This document shows, one piece after another, positions 1-7,555 of a stretch of 33,065 nucleotides of DNA. A model generated the notes under the pieces. It ran no database searches. It was not told the DNA's origin and worked only from the letters and a program-made list of their open reading frames with translations. The stretch's first letter is position 1. Each line of letters starts with the position of its first letter. Where the stretch lies: NCBI GenBank assembly GCA_049672765.1, contig JBATWQ010000302.1, forward strand, positions 1 through 33,065, read 5' to 3'. This stretch comes from JAGQSZ01 sp049672765 (GTDB taxonomy: Bacteria > Actinomycetota > Acidimicrobiia > Acidimicrobiales > Microtrichaceae). The position numbers were made by a program, and so were the translations under genes.

Positions 1-824
1 TCGGAAAGGTGTCGGTAGACCTCGGCCCGATCGAGCGGTCCGGTCATGGACGCGCCACGGCCTCGGGCGACGATGAGTGCGACCATTTCGTCTTTCAGCG
101 GGTCCAGACCGGGTCGGTTGTCGCCGACGATGCGGAGTTCGTATCTGCCGACTCCCCGCTCGTCGAGAAGGTCGAGGGCATCCAGGAGGATCCTGATTCC
201 CTTGCGCTCGAGTATCTCTCCGATGAACAGGATTACCGGGGGTTCATGCACTGCTGAGGTCTGGGCCATTTCTTCGACCACTACCGAATTGGCCACCACC
301 GGAAGGTCGACCGTGGGCATGTACTGGCGGATATTCGGCGCTCCGGCCGCTGCGATGAGAATATTTGCATCGACAAGTTTATCCAGTGCGCTGAACGCCC
401 AGCGGTTCAGGCGGCTGACCCGGTACTTGCCCGGTGCTTCCATGTACGGGGCTTGATTGTGGTTGTGCAACAGCACCCTCGCGCCCCTGAGCCTGGCGGC
501 TAGGGCGATCGAAACCTGTCGCCACGCGACGAGCCAGGGGTCCTGAACTGCGTGGGAATGGACGACCGAACCGCGTCGCGCCAATCGGAACGTGCCCCAG
601 GCGTCATTGAACGCGCGGGTCACGTTCTCGAATGAGAACTTGCCGCGCTGGTCGTCGTTCTGGGCGGTGTTCAAGAACACCATTTCGAACTCGGCGTTCA
701 GGGCGGTGTCTTCGACCAGGTCCATGGCAACCGTGGTGATGCCGCCCTTCAGCGGAGGGCCATGGGCTACGACGACGACTCGGATTCCGCTGTAGTTGGT
801 TCGCTCCGTCGCGCCGGATGACAT
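1..824 (-). CDS. GT4-like glycosyltransferase, C-terminus cut by window edge
   Basis: This open reading frame starts at an ATG on the minus strand and continues past base 1, so about 274 N-terminal residues are visible. The N-terminus carries a hydrophobic strand followed by HGPPLKGGITTVAMD, the glycine-rich acceptor-side loop of GT-B glycosyltransferases. The middle has HNHNQAPYM, and the second domain begins with PPVILFIGEILERKGI, the usual GT4 element in which the ERKG segment binds the sugar nucleotide. GPLDRAEVYRHLS near the edge matches the start of the GT4 C-terminal nucleotide-binding region. It should move a sugar from a nucleotide donor to a lipid or glycan acceptor in the cytoplasm; the sugar cannot be told. 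It lies 23 bases downstream of the acetyltransferase gene in the same direction, which fits a capsule or exopolysaccharide cluster continuing to the left. Confidence 0.85.
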   Translation of the reverse strand, partial: MSSGATERTNYSGIRVVVVAHGPPLKGGITTVAMDLVEDTALNAEFEMVFLNTAQNDDQRGKFSFENVTRAFNDAWGTFRLARRGSVVHSHAVQDPWLVAWRQVSIALAARLRGARVLLHNHNQAPYMEAPGKYRVSRLNRWAFSALDKLVDANILIAAAGAPNIRQYMPTVDLPVVANSVVVEEMAQTSAVHEPPVILFIGEILERKGIRILLDALDLLDERGVGRYELRIVGDNRPGLDPLKDEMVALIVARGRGASMTGPLDRAEVYRHLS

Positions 825-847
825 GCCGGCTCGTGCAGTTGTCACGC

Positions 848-1363
848 TCAGGCCCCGGCCAGGATCCGCGCAGGGTTTCCGACCGCAGTCGCGCCCGCGG
901 GTATGTCGCTGACTACGACAGCGCCAGCGCCGATGACCGCCCCTGTCCCGATGTCACGCGGGCCGATGACGATGGCTCCGGAGCCGACGCTCACGCCATC
1001 CCCGATCACGGGCGCCTGAGCGTTCTCGGTGTCGTCGGAATCTCCGACCGCCCCAAGAGTCACGCCGTGGCGGAGCATCACGTTCGAACCGATGACCGTG
1101 TTCGGATGGACCACCAGCCCCGTGCCGTGCCAGACGCTGAGTCCCGGTCCCGCCTCGACAGCCGGCGGAATTTCGATCCCCATCACCCAGTCAATCGCGA
1201 CCTTGTAGATCAATAGGACGGGCTTGGCCCAGATCGGGGTGGCGCCGTCGCCGCGGGCTGCGTGCGCCAGACGGAACGCGGTCACCACGATCCGACCCTT
1301 GGGGTTACCGCTGTTCGCCGCCCAATCGGCGCGCAAGGTCCCCAGCAGTCCGGTGTCGGGCAT
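848..1363 (-). CDS. serine-acetyltransferase-like hexapeptide O-acetyltransferase
   Basis: The 171-residue protein begins with an RADWAANSGNPKGR segment typical of short CysE/WcaB-like acetyltransferases found in polysaccharide clusters. From about residue 75 it consists of hexapeptide repeats forming a left-handed beta helix, including HPNTVIGSNVMLRHGVTLG, whose histidine is the usual catalytic base of the family, and a VGNPARIL ending. It lacks the long N-terminal domain of housekeeping CysE. It should transfer acetyl from acetyl-CoA to a hydroxyl group. Because the next gene is a glycosyltransferase, a sugar acceptor in a surface polysaccharide is more likely than serine, but serine cannot be excluded. 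The start chosen is the first ATG; the gene is divergent from purA. Confidence 0.8.
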   Translation of the reverse strand: MPDTGLLGTLRADWAANSGNPKGRIVVTAFRLAHAARGDGATPIWAKPVLLIYKVAIDWVMGIEIPPAVEAGPGLSVWHGTGLVVHPNTVIGSNVMLRHGVTLGAVGDSDDTENAQAPVIGDGVSVGSGAIVIGPRDIGTGAVIGAGAVVVSDIPAGATAVGNPARILAGA

Positions 1364-1369
1364 GGGGTG

Positions 1370-1397
1370 ACGGTAACCGTGAACAGATCCGGTTCAC
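1370..1397. promoter_or_regulatory. Two overlapping inverted repeats between acetyltransferase gene and purA
   Basis: The 92-base divergent spacer holds ACGGT-A-ACCGT at 1370-1380, and overlapping it GTGAAC-N7-GTTCAC at 1379-1397. These are short perfect arms in the spacer that must contain the promoters for both directions, so an operator is a reasonable guess. No regulator can be named from the sequence. Confidence 0.3.
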
Positions 1398-1455
1398 AAC
1401 CTCCGGGCGCGCCGAGTACGGTGGACCGGCCCCGATATGGGGATGGACCGAGGAG

Positions 1456-2742
1456 ATGAGCGTGTCGGCAACAGTTGTGGTGGGCACTCAATGGGGTGAT
1501 GAGGGCAAGGGGAAACTCACCGACCTCGTAGCTCGGGAGATGCAACTGGTGGTGCGCTACCAGGGCGGTCACAACGCCGGCCACACGCTGGTCGTAAACG
1601 GCGAGTCATTCGCACTGCAGTTGATCCCGTCGGGTGTGCTCTATGACCACATCGTGCCCGTCATCGGCAACGGGGTCGTCGTCGACCCGGTTGTGATGCT
1701 GGCCGAGATCGACGGTCTGGAGTCGCGTGGCGTCGACTGTTCCAAGCTACGCGTCTCGGGCAACGCCCACCTGATCATGCCGTACCACCAGGAACTTGAT
1801 CGCCTGATCGAACGGCACCTGGGCAAGAACAAGCTCGGTACCACCAAGCGGGGCATCGGTCCGGCTTATGCGGACAAGGCGTCACGGGTCGGATTGCGGG
1901 TGCAGGACCTGCTGGACCCCGACATCTTCCGCGAGAAGCTCACCGCAGTCCTCGCCGAGAAGAACCTGGTGCTTGCCAAGGTCTACAACCGACTCGGCTT
2001 CGACGCCGACGAGATGGCCGACAGGTACCTGGCCGAGGTGGCACCTCGGGTCACCCCCTACATCGCCGACACCGTCACCCTGATTCACGAAGCCCTCGAG
2101 CGAGGCGAGAACGTCCTTCTTGAAGGCGCGCAGGCGACCTTCCTGGACCTGGACCACGGCACCTATCCCTTTGTGACCTCGTCCAACCCGATCTCGGGGG
2201 GCGCGTGCGTCGGCGCCGGAGTCGGACCGCGCCATATCGACCGGGTGATCGGCATCGCCAAGGCGTATGTGACCCGGGTCGGTTCGGGGCCGATGCCTAC
2301 CGAGCTGTTCGACGAGACCGGTGACAGGATCGTGGACCTCGGTCACGAGTACGGGGTCAACACCAAGCGCCGTCGGCGTCCGGGCTGGTTCGACGCGGTG
2401 ATGTTGCGTCACGCGGTCAGGCTCAACTCCCTCACGGAGTTGGCCATAACGAAGCTGGATATCTTCGATTCGTTCGACTCTCTCAAGGTCTGCGTCGCCT
2501 ACGACGTCGACGGGGTGCGTCACGACCACCTGCCGTATCACCAGTCGGACCTGTTCAAGGCCACACCGATTTATGAAGTCATGCCGGGGTGGAAGACTGA
2601 TCTGACCGGCGCTCGCGAAAAGAGCGACCTGCCGCCCAACGCGGTCGCGTATGTCGAGTTCCTCCAGGAACAGGTCGGCGTTCCGATCGGGGTGGTCGGA
2701 ACCGGACCCGGGCGCGACCAGTACGTCCGGTTCAACGAGTAG
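1456..2742 (+). CDS. purA: adenylosuccinate synthetase
   Basis: The 428-residue protein catalyses GTP-dependent joining of aspartate to IMP, the first step from IMP to AMP, in the cytoplasm. The phosphate loop GDEGKGK is at about residues 14-20 with catalytic Asp15; GGHNAGHT supplies His43. KLGTTKRGIGPAYADK binds IMP, and the C-terminal GTGPGRDQ is the guanine-binding end. Length is normal for the bacterial enzyme and no key residue is missing. The ATG follows a GAGGAG ribosome site at 1449-1454. It opens a plus-strand operon: the mhuD-like gene starts 14 bases after its stop, followed by purD, purK and purE. Confidence 0.98.
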   Translation: MSVSATVVVGTQWGDEGKGKLTDLVAREMQLVVRYQGGHNAGHTLVVNGESFALQLIPSGVLYDHIVPVIGNGVVVDPVVMLAEIDGLESRGVDCSKLRVSGNAHLIMPYHQELDRLIERHLGKNKLGTTKRGIGPAYADKASRVGLRVQDLLDPDIFREKLTAVLAEKNLVLAKVYNRLGFDADEMADRYLAEVAPRVTPYIADTVTLIHEALERGENVLLEGAQATFLDLDHGTYPFVTSSNPISGGACVGAGVGPRHIDRVIGIAKAYVTRVGSGPMPTELFDETGDRIVDLGHEYGVNTKRRRRPGWFDAVMLRHAVRLNSLTELAITKLDIFDSFDSLKVCVAYDVDGVRHDHLPYHQSDLFKATPIYEVMPGWKTDLTGAREKSDLPPNAVAYVEFLQEQVGVPIGVVGTGPGRDQYVRFNE

Positions 2743-2756
2743 ATATCGGAGTCATC

Positions 2757-3074
2757 ATGACTGTGGTCAAGATCAATGCCATCAAGGTTCCGGAAGGTGC
2801 CGGTCCAAAGCTCGAGGAGCGCTTTGCGCAGCGGCCCGGGGGAGTAGAAGAAGCCGAGGGTTTCAAGGGCTTCGAACTGCTTCGACCGACCAACGGTGAC
2901 AGCTATTTCGTAGTGACCTGGTGGGAATCCGAAGAGGCATTCACGACCTGGCAGACGGGTCGCAACGCTGCGAAGATGCACGCCCGCGAATCTGGCGAGG
3001 CCAAGACTCCGGTGTCAACCGACACCGAGTTGTTGTCGTTCGAGGTCGTCGAGCACGTCGACGCCCCGTCCTGA
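2757..3074 (+). CDS. MhuD-like heme-degrading monooxygenase (ABM fold)
   Basis: The 105-residue protein has the dimeric ferredoxin-like antibiotic-biosynthesis-monooxygenase fold. Its start, MTVVKINAIKVPEGAGP, and the segment YFVVTWWESEEAF closely resemble mycobacterial MhuD. Asn7, Trp65 and His75 fall where MhuD has its catalytic Asn, Trp and the heme-ligating His, so heme binding and ring cleavage are plausible. MhuD releases iron and makes mycobilins; which product this protein makes cannot be told. It sits 14 bases after purA and 14 bases before the purD start, so it is almost certainly co-transcribed with purine genes, an odd location for a heme oxygenase. Some ABM proteins do other chemistry, so the heme role is an inference from conserved residues. 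Confidence 0.8.
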   Translation: MTVVKINAIKVPEGAGPKLEERFAQRPGGVEEAEGFKGFELLRPTNGDSYFVVTWWESEEAFTTWQTGRNAAKMHARESGEAKTPVSTDTELLSFEVVEHVDAPS

Positions 3075-3088
3075 GCAGGAGACGCCAC

Positions 3089-4324
3089 GTGAAGCTGTGC
3101 GTCGTCGGGTCGGGCGGTCGCGAGCACGCGCTGGCGACCGCTCTGTCCAGAACAGCCGAGGTGGTAGTCACCCCGGGCAACGCCGGAATCCCGAATTCCA
3201 CTTCGGTGGAACCCGATGAGATCGATGCCGATCTTTATGTCATCGGACCCGAAGCCCCGCTCGTCGACGGGCTGGCGGACAGGCTCCGGGCGGCCGGGCG
3301 ACTTGTGTTCGGCCCCGGTGCCGACGGAGCACGTCTCGAAGGGTCCAAGGCGTGGATGAAGGAGGTCGTTGCGGCGGCAGGCGTGCCGACCGCGCGGCAC
3401 GGCACCTTTGATGATGCCGACGACGCGCTCGAGTTTCTGGCGGGGATGGTCCCGCCGTTCGTGATCAAGACCGACGGCCTGGCAGCTGGGAAGGGCGTCA
3501 CGGTTACCGACTCCCTGACCGAGGCCCGCAACGCGGTCGGCGACTACTTGTCGGGTCAAGCATTCGGTGACGCCGGTCGCACGGTCGTGATCGAGGAGGG
3601 TCTGGTCGGACCGGAACTCAGCGTCCTGGCCGTGTGTGACGGCAAGAAGGCCGTACTGCTCTCACCCGCCCAGGACTACAAGCGGATCGGTGATGCCGAC
3701 GAGGGCCCCAACACGGGTGGCATGGGTGCCTACTCGCCGGTTCCGATGGTTGACGATGACCTGATGAACGAGGTCATGACCCGCTTCATCGAGCCGACCC
3801 TGGCGGAGTTGAACTCCCGTGGAATCGACTATCGCGGTGTCCTCTACGCCGGGCTCATGCTGACATCCGACGGACCGAAGCTGATCGAGTACAACGTCCG
3901 CTTCGGCGACCCGGAAACCCAGGTCGTGCTTCCCCGGATCACCTCCGATCTTGCCGAACTCCTGGCCCAGGCGGCCGCAGGTGACATCCGTGACCAGCCC
4001 GAGTTCGCCCCGGATGCCGTGGTGACCGTCGTCTGCGCGTCGGAGGGGTATCCGGCGTCGCCCCGCACCGGCGACGTAATCGAAGGGATCAAGGAAGCCG
4101 AGGCTCTGGATGGCGTGACGGTGTATTGCGCCGGAGTCAGTTCCGCCAGCGACCCCGGCAATTCCGGCCTGCGTACCGCTGGTGGTCGGGTCCTGAACGT
4201 AACTGCGTCGGGAGCAACCGTCGCCGAGGCGCGACAGCTTGCCTACCGAGCTGTGGAGCGCATTTCGTGGCCGGGGATGTACACCCGTACAGATATCGCA
4301 GCGGGAGTGGGCAAGGATTCATGA
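3089..4324 (+). CDS. purD: phosphoribosylamine-glycine ligase (GAR synthetase)
   Basis: The enzyme joins glycine to phosphoribosylamine using ATP, the second step of purine synthesis. The protein is 411 residues from the GTG at 3089, where VGSGGREHALA, the diagnostic PurD N-terminus, begins immediately. The reading frame is open further upstream, but that stretch overlaps the mhuD-like gene and has no similarity to PurD, so GTG 3089 is chosen; GGAG at 3078-3081 is its ribosome site. ATP-grasp signatures include KTDGLAAGKGV, the PNTGGMGAYSPVP loop and EYNVRFGDPETQ, which binds Mg-ATP. The stop overlaps the purK start by four bases (ATGA), indicating translational coupling. Confidence 0.97.
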   Translation: MKLCVVGSGGREHALATALSRTAEVVVTPGNAGIPNSTSVEPDEIDADLYVIGPEAPLVDGLADRLRAAGRLVFGPGADGARLEGSKAWMKEVVAAAGVPTARHGTFDDADDALEFLAGMVPPFVIKTDGLAAGKGVTVTDSLTEARNAVGDYLSGQAFGDAGRTVVIEEGLVGPELSVLAVCDGKKAVLLSPAQDYKRIGDADEGPNTGGMGAYSPVPMVDDDLMNEVMTRFIEPTLAELNSRGIDYRGVLYAGLMLTSDGPKLIEYNVRFGDPETQVVLPRITSDLAELLAQAAAGDIRDQPEFAPDAVVTVVCASEGYPASPRTGDVIEGIKEAEALDGVTVYCAGVSSASDPGNSGLRTAGGRVLNVTASGATVAEARQLAYRAVERISWPGMYTRTDIAAGVGKDS

Positions 4325-5490
4325 ACCCACCAGTGGTCGGAATCGTCGGCGGAGGTCAATTGGCGCGGATGTTGGCCGAGGCCGCAAGCCCGCTCGGAGT
4401 CGGACTGCGTGTCCTGGCCGGTGGGTCCGACGAAGGGGCGCCGGAAGTGGTGGTGGACGTGGTGCGGGGCGCGCCCGATGACCATGAAGCCCTGATCGAA
4501 TTTGCCCGCACCGTCGACGTGATCACGTTCGACCACGAGAACGTAAGCCTCGACGCGCTGGCGAAGATCGAGGCGGATGGAATCGCCGCGGTCCGTCCCA
4601 ACGTCGCCACGTTGGGCCTGGCGGACAAGGCCCATCAGCGTCGGACCTTCTCGGCAGCCGGGTTTCCCGTCCCGCCCTTCGAAGTAATCGACGTTCCCGA
4701 CGATGTCGATCGGACGCCGGCAATTGCCGCGGCACTCGAGTTCTTGGAAGTCAACGGCGGCGGTGAGGGCCAGATCATCGCCAAGGCCAGCCGCGGCGGC
4801 TACGACGGCAGAGGGGTCTGGAAGCTGGGTCGTGAAGACATCCCTGGGTTCCTCGCCGACTACCACGGCGCACCGCTGGTCCTCGAACCGTTGCTGCAAC
4901 TCGACCTGGAGATTGCGGTCCTGGTTGCGCGCAACCCGAGTGGCGAGATCGCGATATGGCCCGTCGTAGAAACTGTGCAGGTCGACGGGATGTGCGACGA
5001 GGTGCTCCTGACGGCGCCGATCGACCGGGATCTGGCGAGCCAGGCCATCCAGATCGGACACTCGATTGCCGAGTCGGTGGGATCCGTCGGCGTGTTCGCG
5101 GTCGAGCTGTTCGTATCCGACGGCGAGTTGCTCATCAACGAGGTCGCGCCACGGGTCCACAACTCGGGCCACCTGACCATAGAAGGTTGCGTTACGTCGC
5201 AGTTCGAACAGCACCTGAGGGCCGTTCTCGACTGGCCACTCGGACCGACGGACCAACTCGCTCCGAGCGTCGTCATGCGCAACGTCGTTGGAGGAGCTGA
5301 CGATCCCCGCTGCAACCAGGCCGCGATGTTCGCCGAAGTTCCCCAGGGGCATCTGCATCTGTACGGGAAGAGTCCCCGGCCTGACCGCAAGCTCGGCCAC
5401 GTGACCGTGCTGGGCGCTGACATGGAGTCATGCCGATCACAGGCGAGTCGGGCCGTTAGCCTCGTCGAGGGCACCGTCGGCGCAGTCTGA
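4321..5490 (+). CDS. purK: N5-carboxyaminoimidazole ribonucleotide synthase
   Basis: PurK converts AIR, bicarbonate and ATP to N5-CAIR and works as a pair with PurE, the next gene. The 389-residue ATP-grasp protein starts with VGIVGGGQLARMLAEAA, followed by the central KASRGGYDGRGVWKL phosphate-binding loop and the C-terminal NEVAPRVHNSGHLTIEG metal and substrate motif. An upstream extension of the frame exists but lies inside purD. The ATG overlaps the purD stop by four bases. All expected motifs are present and the length is normal. Confidence 0.97.
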   Translation: MNPPVVGIVGGGQLARMLAEAASPLGVGLRVLAGGSDEGAPEVVVDVVRGAPDDHEALIEFARTVDVITFDHENVSLDALAKIEADGIAAVRPNVATLGLADKAHQRRTFSAAGFPVPPFEVIDVPDDVDRTPAIAAALEFLEVNGGGEGQIIAKASRGGYDGRGVWKLGREDIPGFLADYHGAPLVLEPLLQLDLEIAVLVARNPSGEIAIWPVVETVQVDGMCDEVLLTAPIDRDLASQAIQIGHSIAESVGSVGVFAVELFVSDGELLINEVAPRVHNSGHLTIEGCVTSQFEQHLRAVLDWPLGPTDQLAPSVVMRNVVGGADDPRCNQAAMFAEVPQGHLHLYGKSPRPDRKLGHVTVLGADMESCRSQASRAVSLVEGTVGAV

Positions 5491-5524
5491 ATCGGTGCTG
5501 GCTGAAACAAGGATGGGACGACAA

Positions 5525-6106
5525 GTGACACCGAAGATCACCGTTGGAATCATCATGGGCAGTTCCTCGGACCTGCCCACGATGAGAGATGCGTCAGCCG
5601 AACTCGAGCGCTTCGGTGTCGACCACGAGGTCCGGGTGATATCGGCCCATCGCAGCCCTCTCCGTATGGTCGAGTACGCCCGGTCCGCCGCTGGCCGCGG
5701 CTTGAGCGTGCTGATCGCGGGTGCCGGCGGAGCGGCTCATCTTCCTGGGATGGTCGCATCGCTCACAACCCTTCCCGTCATCGGCGTTCCGATAGCCACC
5801 CGCAACCTCGGTGGGGTCGACTCGCTCCACTCGATCGTCCAGATGCCAGGAGGGGTGCCGGTCGCGACGATGAGCATCGGCGGAGCCAGGAATGCCGGCC
5901 TGATGGCAGTACGAATTCTCGCCGTTTCCGACGAGCGACTCGCCCGCCTGCTGCGTCAGGATCAAGAAGATCTCGAGAGCCACGCCGTCAACCAGGACGC
6001 CGAAGTGCGCGCCGAATTCGACCAGCCGGGAGTCGAGCCCGGATCCGAAGAGGGGCCCGCACGTCAGGACCGAGCTGGTTCTGACAGCCGACCCGGCACC
6101 GCATGA
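5525..6106 (+). CDS. purE: N5-carboxyaminoimidazole ribonucleotide mutase with acidic C-terminal tail
   Basis: PurE moves the carboxylate of N5-CAIR to C4, giving CAIR. The motif IMGSSSDLPTM near the N-terminus and SAHRSPLRM hold the nucleotide and the catalytic His; GAGGAAHLPGMVAS and the PGGVPVATMSIGG loop complete the class I PurE core by about residue 150. From GTG 5525 the protein has 193 residues, about 30 longer than a minimal PurE; the excess is a low-complexity charged tail rich in Glu, Asp, Gln and Arg. GTG 5495 and ATG 5513 are in frame, but GTG 5525 places the core at the usual distance and has AAGGA at 5509-5513. The stop overlaps the next gene by four bases. Confidence 0.95.
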   Translation: MTPKITVGIIMGSSSDLPTMRDASAELERFGVDHEVRVISAHRSPLRMVEYARSAAGRGLSVLIAGAGGAAHLPGMVASLTTLPVIGVPIATRNLGGVDSLHSIVQMPGGVPVATMSIGGARNAGLMAVRILAVSDERLARLLRQDQEDLESHAVNQDAEVRAEFDQPGVEPGSEEGPARQDRAGSDSRPGTA

Positions 6107-6915
6107 GCGGGTCGGCTGAAACCCCAGACGTCGGTTTGGCGCCGGGAGCGTGTCGCACAGCTCTGGTGCTGGGCGGAAGCAGCGACATCGCAACCGCGAT
6201 CATCTCCGAACTTGCAGACAACGGCCTCCAGAAGGTCATGCTCGCAGTCCGCGACCCCGAAGCTCTCACCGAGCAGGCCGCGACGGAAGGCGTCTCGAGC
6301 ACCATCGAGGCCTGGGACGCCTTGGACATCGGTTCCCACACCGCCCTGGCGGACCGGGCGGTCGAGGTCCTGGGCACGATCGATCTGGTCGTTTGCGCAG
6401 TCGGAATGCTCGGCCACCACGCCGGACTTGGGATGGCACCCGAGGCGATCGATCAGATGGTGCGGACCAACTTCTCAGGACCAGCTGCGGCCCTCGCGGT
6501 CTTGGCCGAAAAAATGGTTGAACAGCGACGATCAGATCCTGCGGTCGGTGCCCCGGCAACCATCGTCGTCATCTCATCGGTCGCAGCCGCCCGACCGCGG
6601 AAATCCAACTTCGTCTATGGCTCCTCCAAGGGCGGCCTCGACGCATTCGCCCGGGGATTGGGGGACTCCCTCGTCGGCACAGGGGTGCGCGTGCTTGTCA
6701 TCCGGCCGGGTTTCGTCGAATCACGGATGACCGAGGGCCTGGATCCGGCGCCGTTCGCCACAAAGCCGAAGGCCGTGGCAGGTGCGATAGTCAAGGCGCT
6801 GTCTCGGCGAAGGTCCTCCCAGGTCGTCTGGGTGCCGGCGCTACTGGGCCCCCTTTTCGCGGCCCTTACAAACGCTCCGACGCGACTCTGGCGACGCGTC
6901 TCGGGCGACAGATAA
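6103..6915 (+). CDS. SDR-family reductase resembling DprE2
   Basis: The 270-residue protein is a short-chain dehydrogenase: an ALVLGGSSDIATAI dinucleotide-binding loop near residue 20, an SSVAAARPRKSN segment, and the catalytic YGSSK. The stretch from NFVYGSSKGGLDAFARGL through VRVLVIRPGFVESRM closely resembles mycobacterial DprE2, which reduces decaprenyl-phospho-2-keto-ribose to decaprenyl-phospho-arabinose at the membrane; the Val-Trp-Val-Pro-Ala ending also matches the DprE2 style. Its usual oxidase partner DprE1 is not in the window, so the substrate is uncertain and another 2-keto sugar lipid is possible. Its ATG overlaps the purE stop (ATGA), so it is translated with the purine operon and is the last gene before a convergent unit. 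Confidence 0.75.
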   Translation: MSGSAETPDVGLAPGACRTALVLGGSSDIATAIISELADNGLQKVMLAVRDPEALTEQAATEGVSSTIEAWDALDIGSHTALADRAVEVLGTIDLVVCAVGMLGHHAGLGMAPEAIDQMVRTNFSGPAAALAVLAEKMVEQRRSDPAVGAPATIVVISSVAAARPRKSNFVYGSSKGGLDAFARGLGDSLVGTGVRVLVIRPGFVESRMTEGLDPAPFATKPKAVAGAIVKALSRRRSSQVVWVPALLGPLFAALTNAPTRLWRRVSGDR

Positions 6916-6933
6916 CCTCCCGGCCCCGCTCGG

Positions 6934-7350
6934 CTACCGGAAGGTCTGGGACCAGCCCCCGGGCACTGCCTCGATACTTTCGGAGTCGTCGATCCAGTCT
7001 GGCGCGGTGACGGGTGGGGCTCCGTCGGTCGACCCGCTGTCGCCCCCCGCCTGCCCATCGCCCGAGCGACCGGTTGACCCGCCGGACGAGTTGCTGACCT
7101 GCTCCGCGTGCGCCGCCTTCTGGGCCTTGCGCTGGGCGGAACGCCGCTCACGAATGGATTGTCGAGAGAGCTTCGGGCGACCACTCGGCCGCGAGCTGAC
7201 GCCTCCAAGCTCCAGGGCACAGGAAATGCACACCGGTGGCTTCTTCAGACCGAACGGAAACACGACGCACTCTTCACAGAAGTGGTGGCCGCACTCTCCG
7301 CAGATTTGTGTCCCGAAGGTCATCGGGTGCTTGACACATGAGTTGCTCAT
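6934..7350 (-). CDS. small B-box-like zinc-finger protein, function unknown
   Basis: The protein is about 138 residues from ATG 7350, or 152 from ATG 7392. The first half is cysteine-rich: CVKH, then CGECGHHFCEEC, then CISC. This C-x2-H / C-x2-C / H-x-C-x2-C / C-x2-C spacing is that of a B-box-like domain binding two zinc ions. The middle is very basic (KLSRQSIRERRSAQRKAQK) and could touch nucleic acid. The last 50 residues are disordered, rich in Gly, Ser and Asp. The frame is open up to 7575, but that part overlaps purB, so the shorter start is preferred. It runs convergent to the purE-reductase operon with only 18 bases between stops. Function is not recognised. Confidence 0.65.
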   Translation of the reverse strand: MSNSCVKHPMTFGTQICGECGHHFCEECVVFPFGLKKPPVCISCALELGGVSSRPSGRPKLSRQSIRERRSAQRKAQKAAHAEQVSNSSGGSTGRSGDGQAGGDSGSTDGAPPVTAPDWIDDSESIEAVPGGWSQTFR

Positions 7351-7555
7351 CGTCGGCTTTCGCTCGGCATATTCGGTTGCTTCCGTTTGCATCAGCGGCT
7401 GACCCGCCGACGGATCCGGGGCGGCCAGAGGCTGTCTTCGAAGTATCGACACACGACAGCCGACACTTGAGACGATCCACGCCGGTCGGGTGGCAGTGAC
7501 CAATGGCTGATCTTCGGTGTGGAGGCAAGCGAGTCGGCTGGGGGAGACTGTTGCG

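Noticed and set aside
1882..2541. Minus-strand frame of 219 codons inside purA
   Set aside because: It is antisense to purA, whose plus-strand protein is unmistakable; no known domain is seen in it.
2921..3088. N-terminal extension of the purD frame
   Set aside because: It overlaps the mhuD-like gene in another frame and has no PurD similarity; the family start is at GTG 3089.
4243..5400. Minus-strand frame of 385 codons opposite purK
   Set aside because: It is antisense to a clear PurK with normal codon use; it has no recognisable domain or start context.
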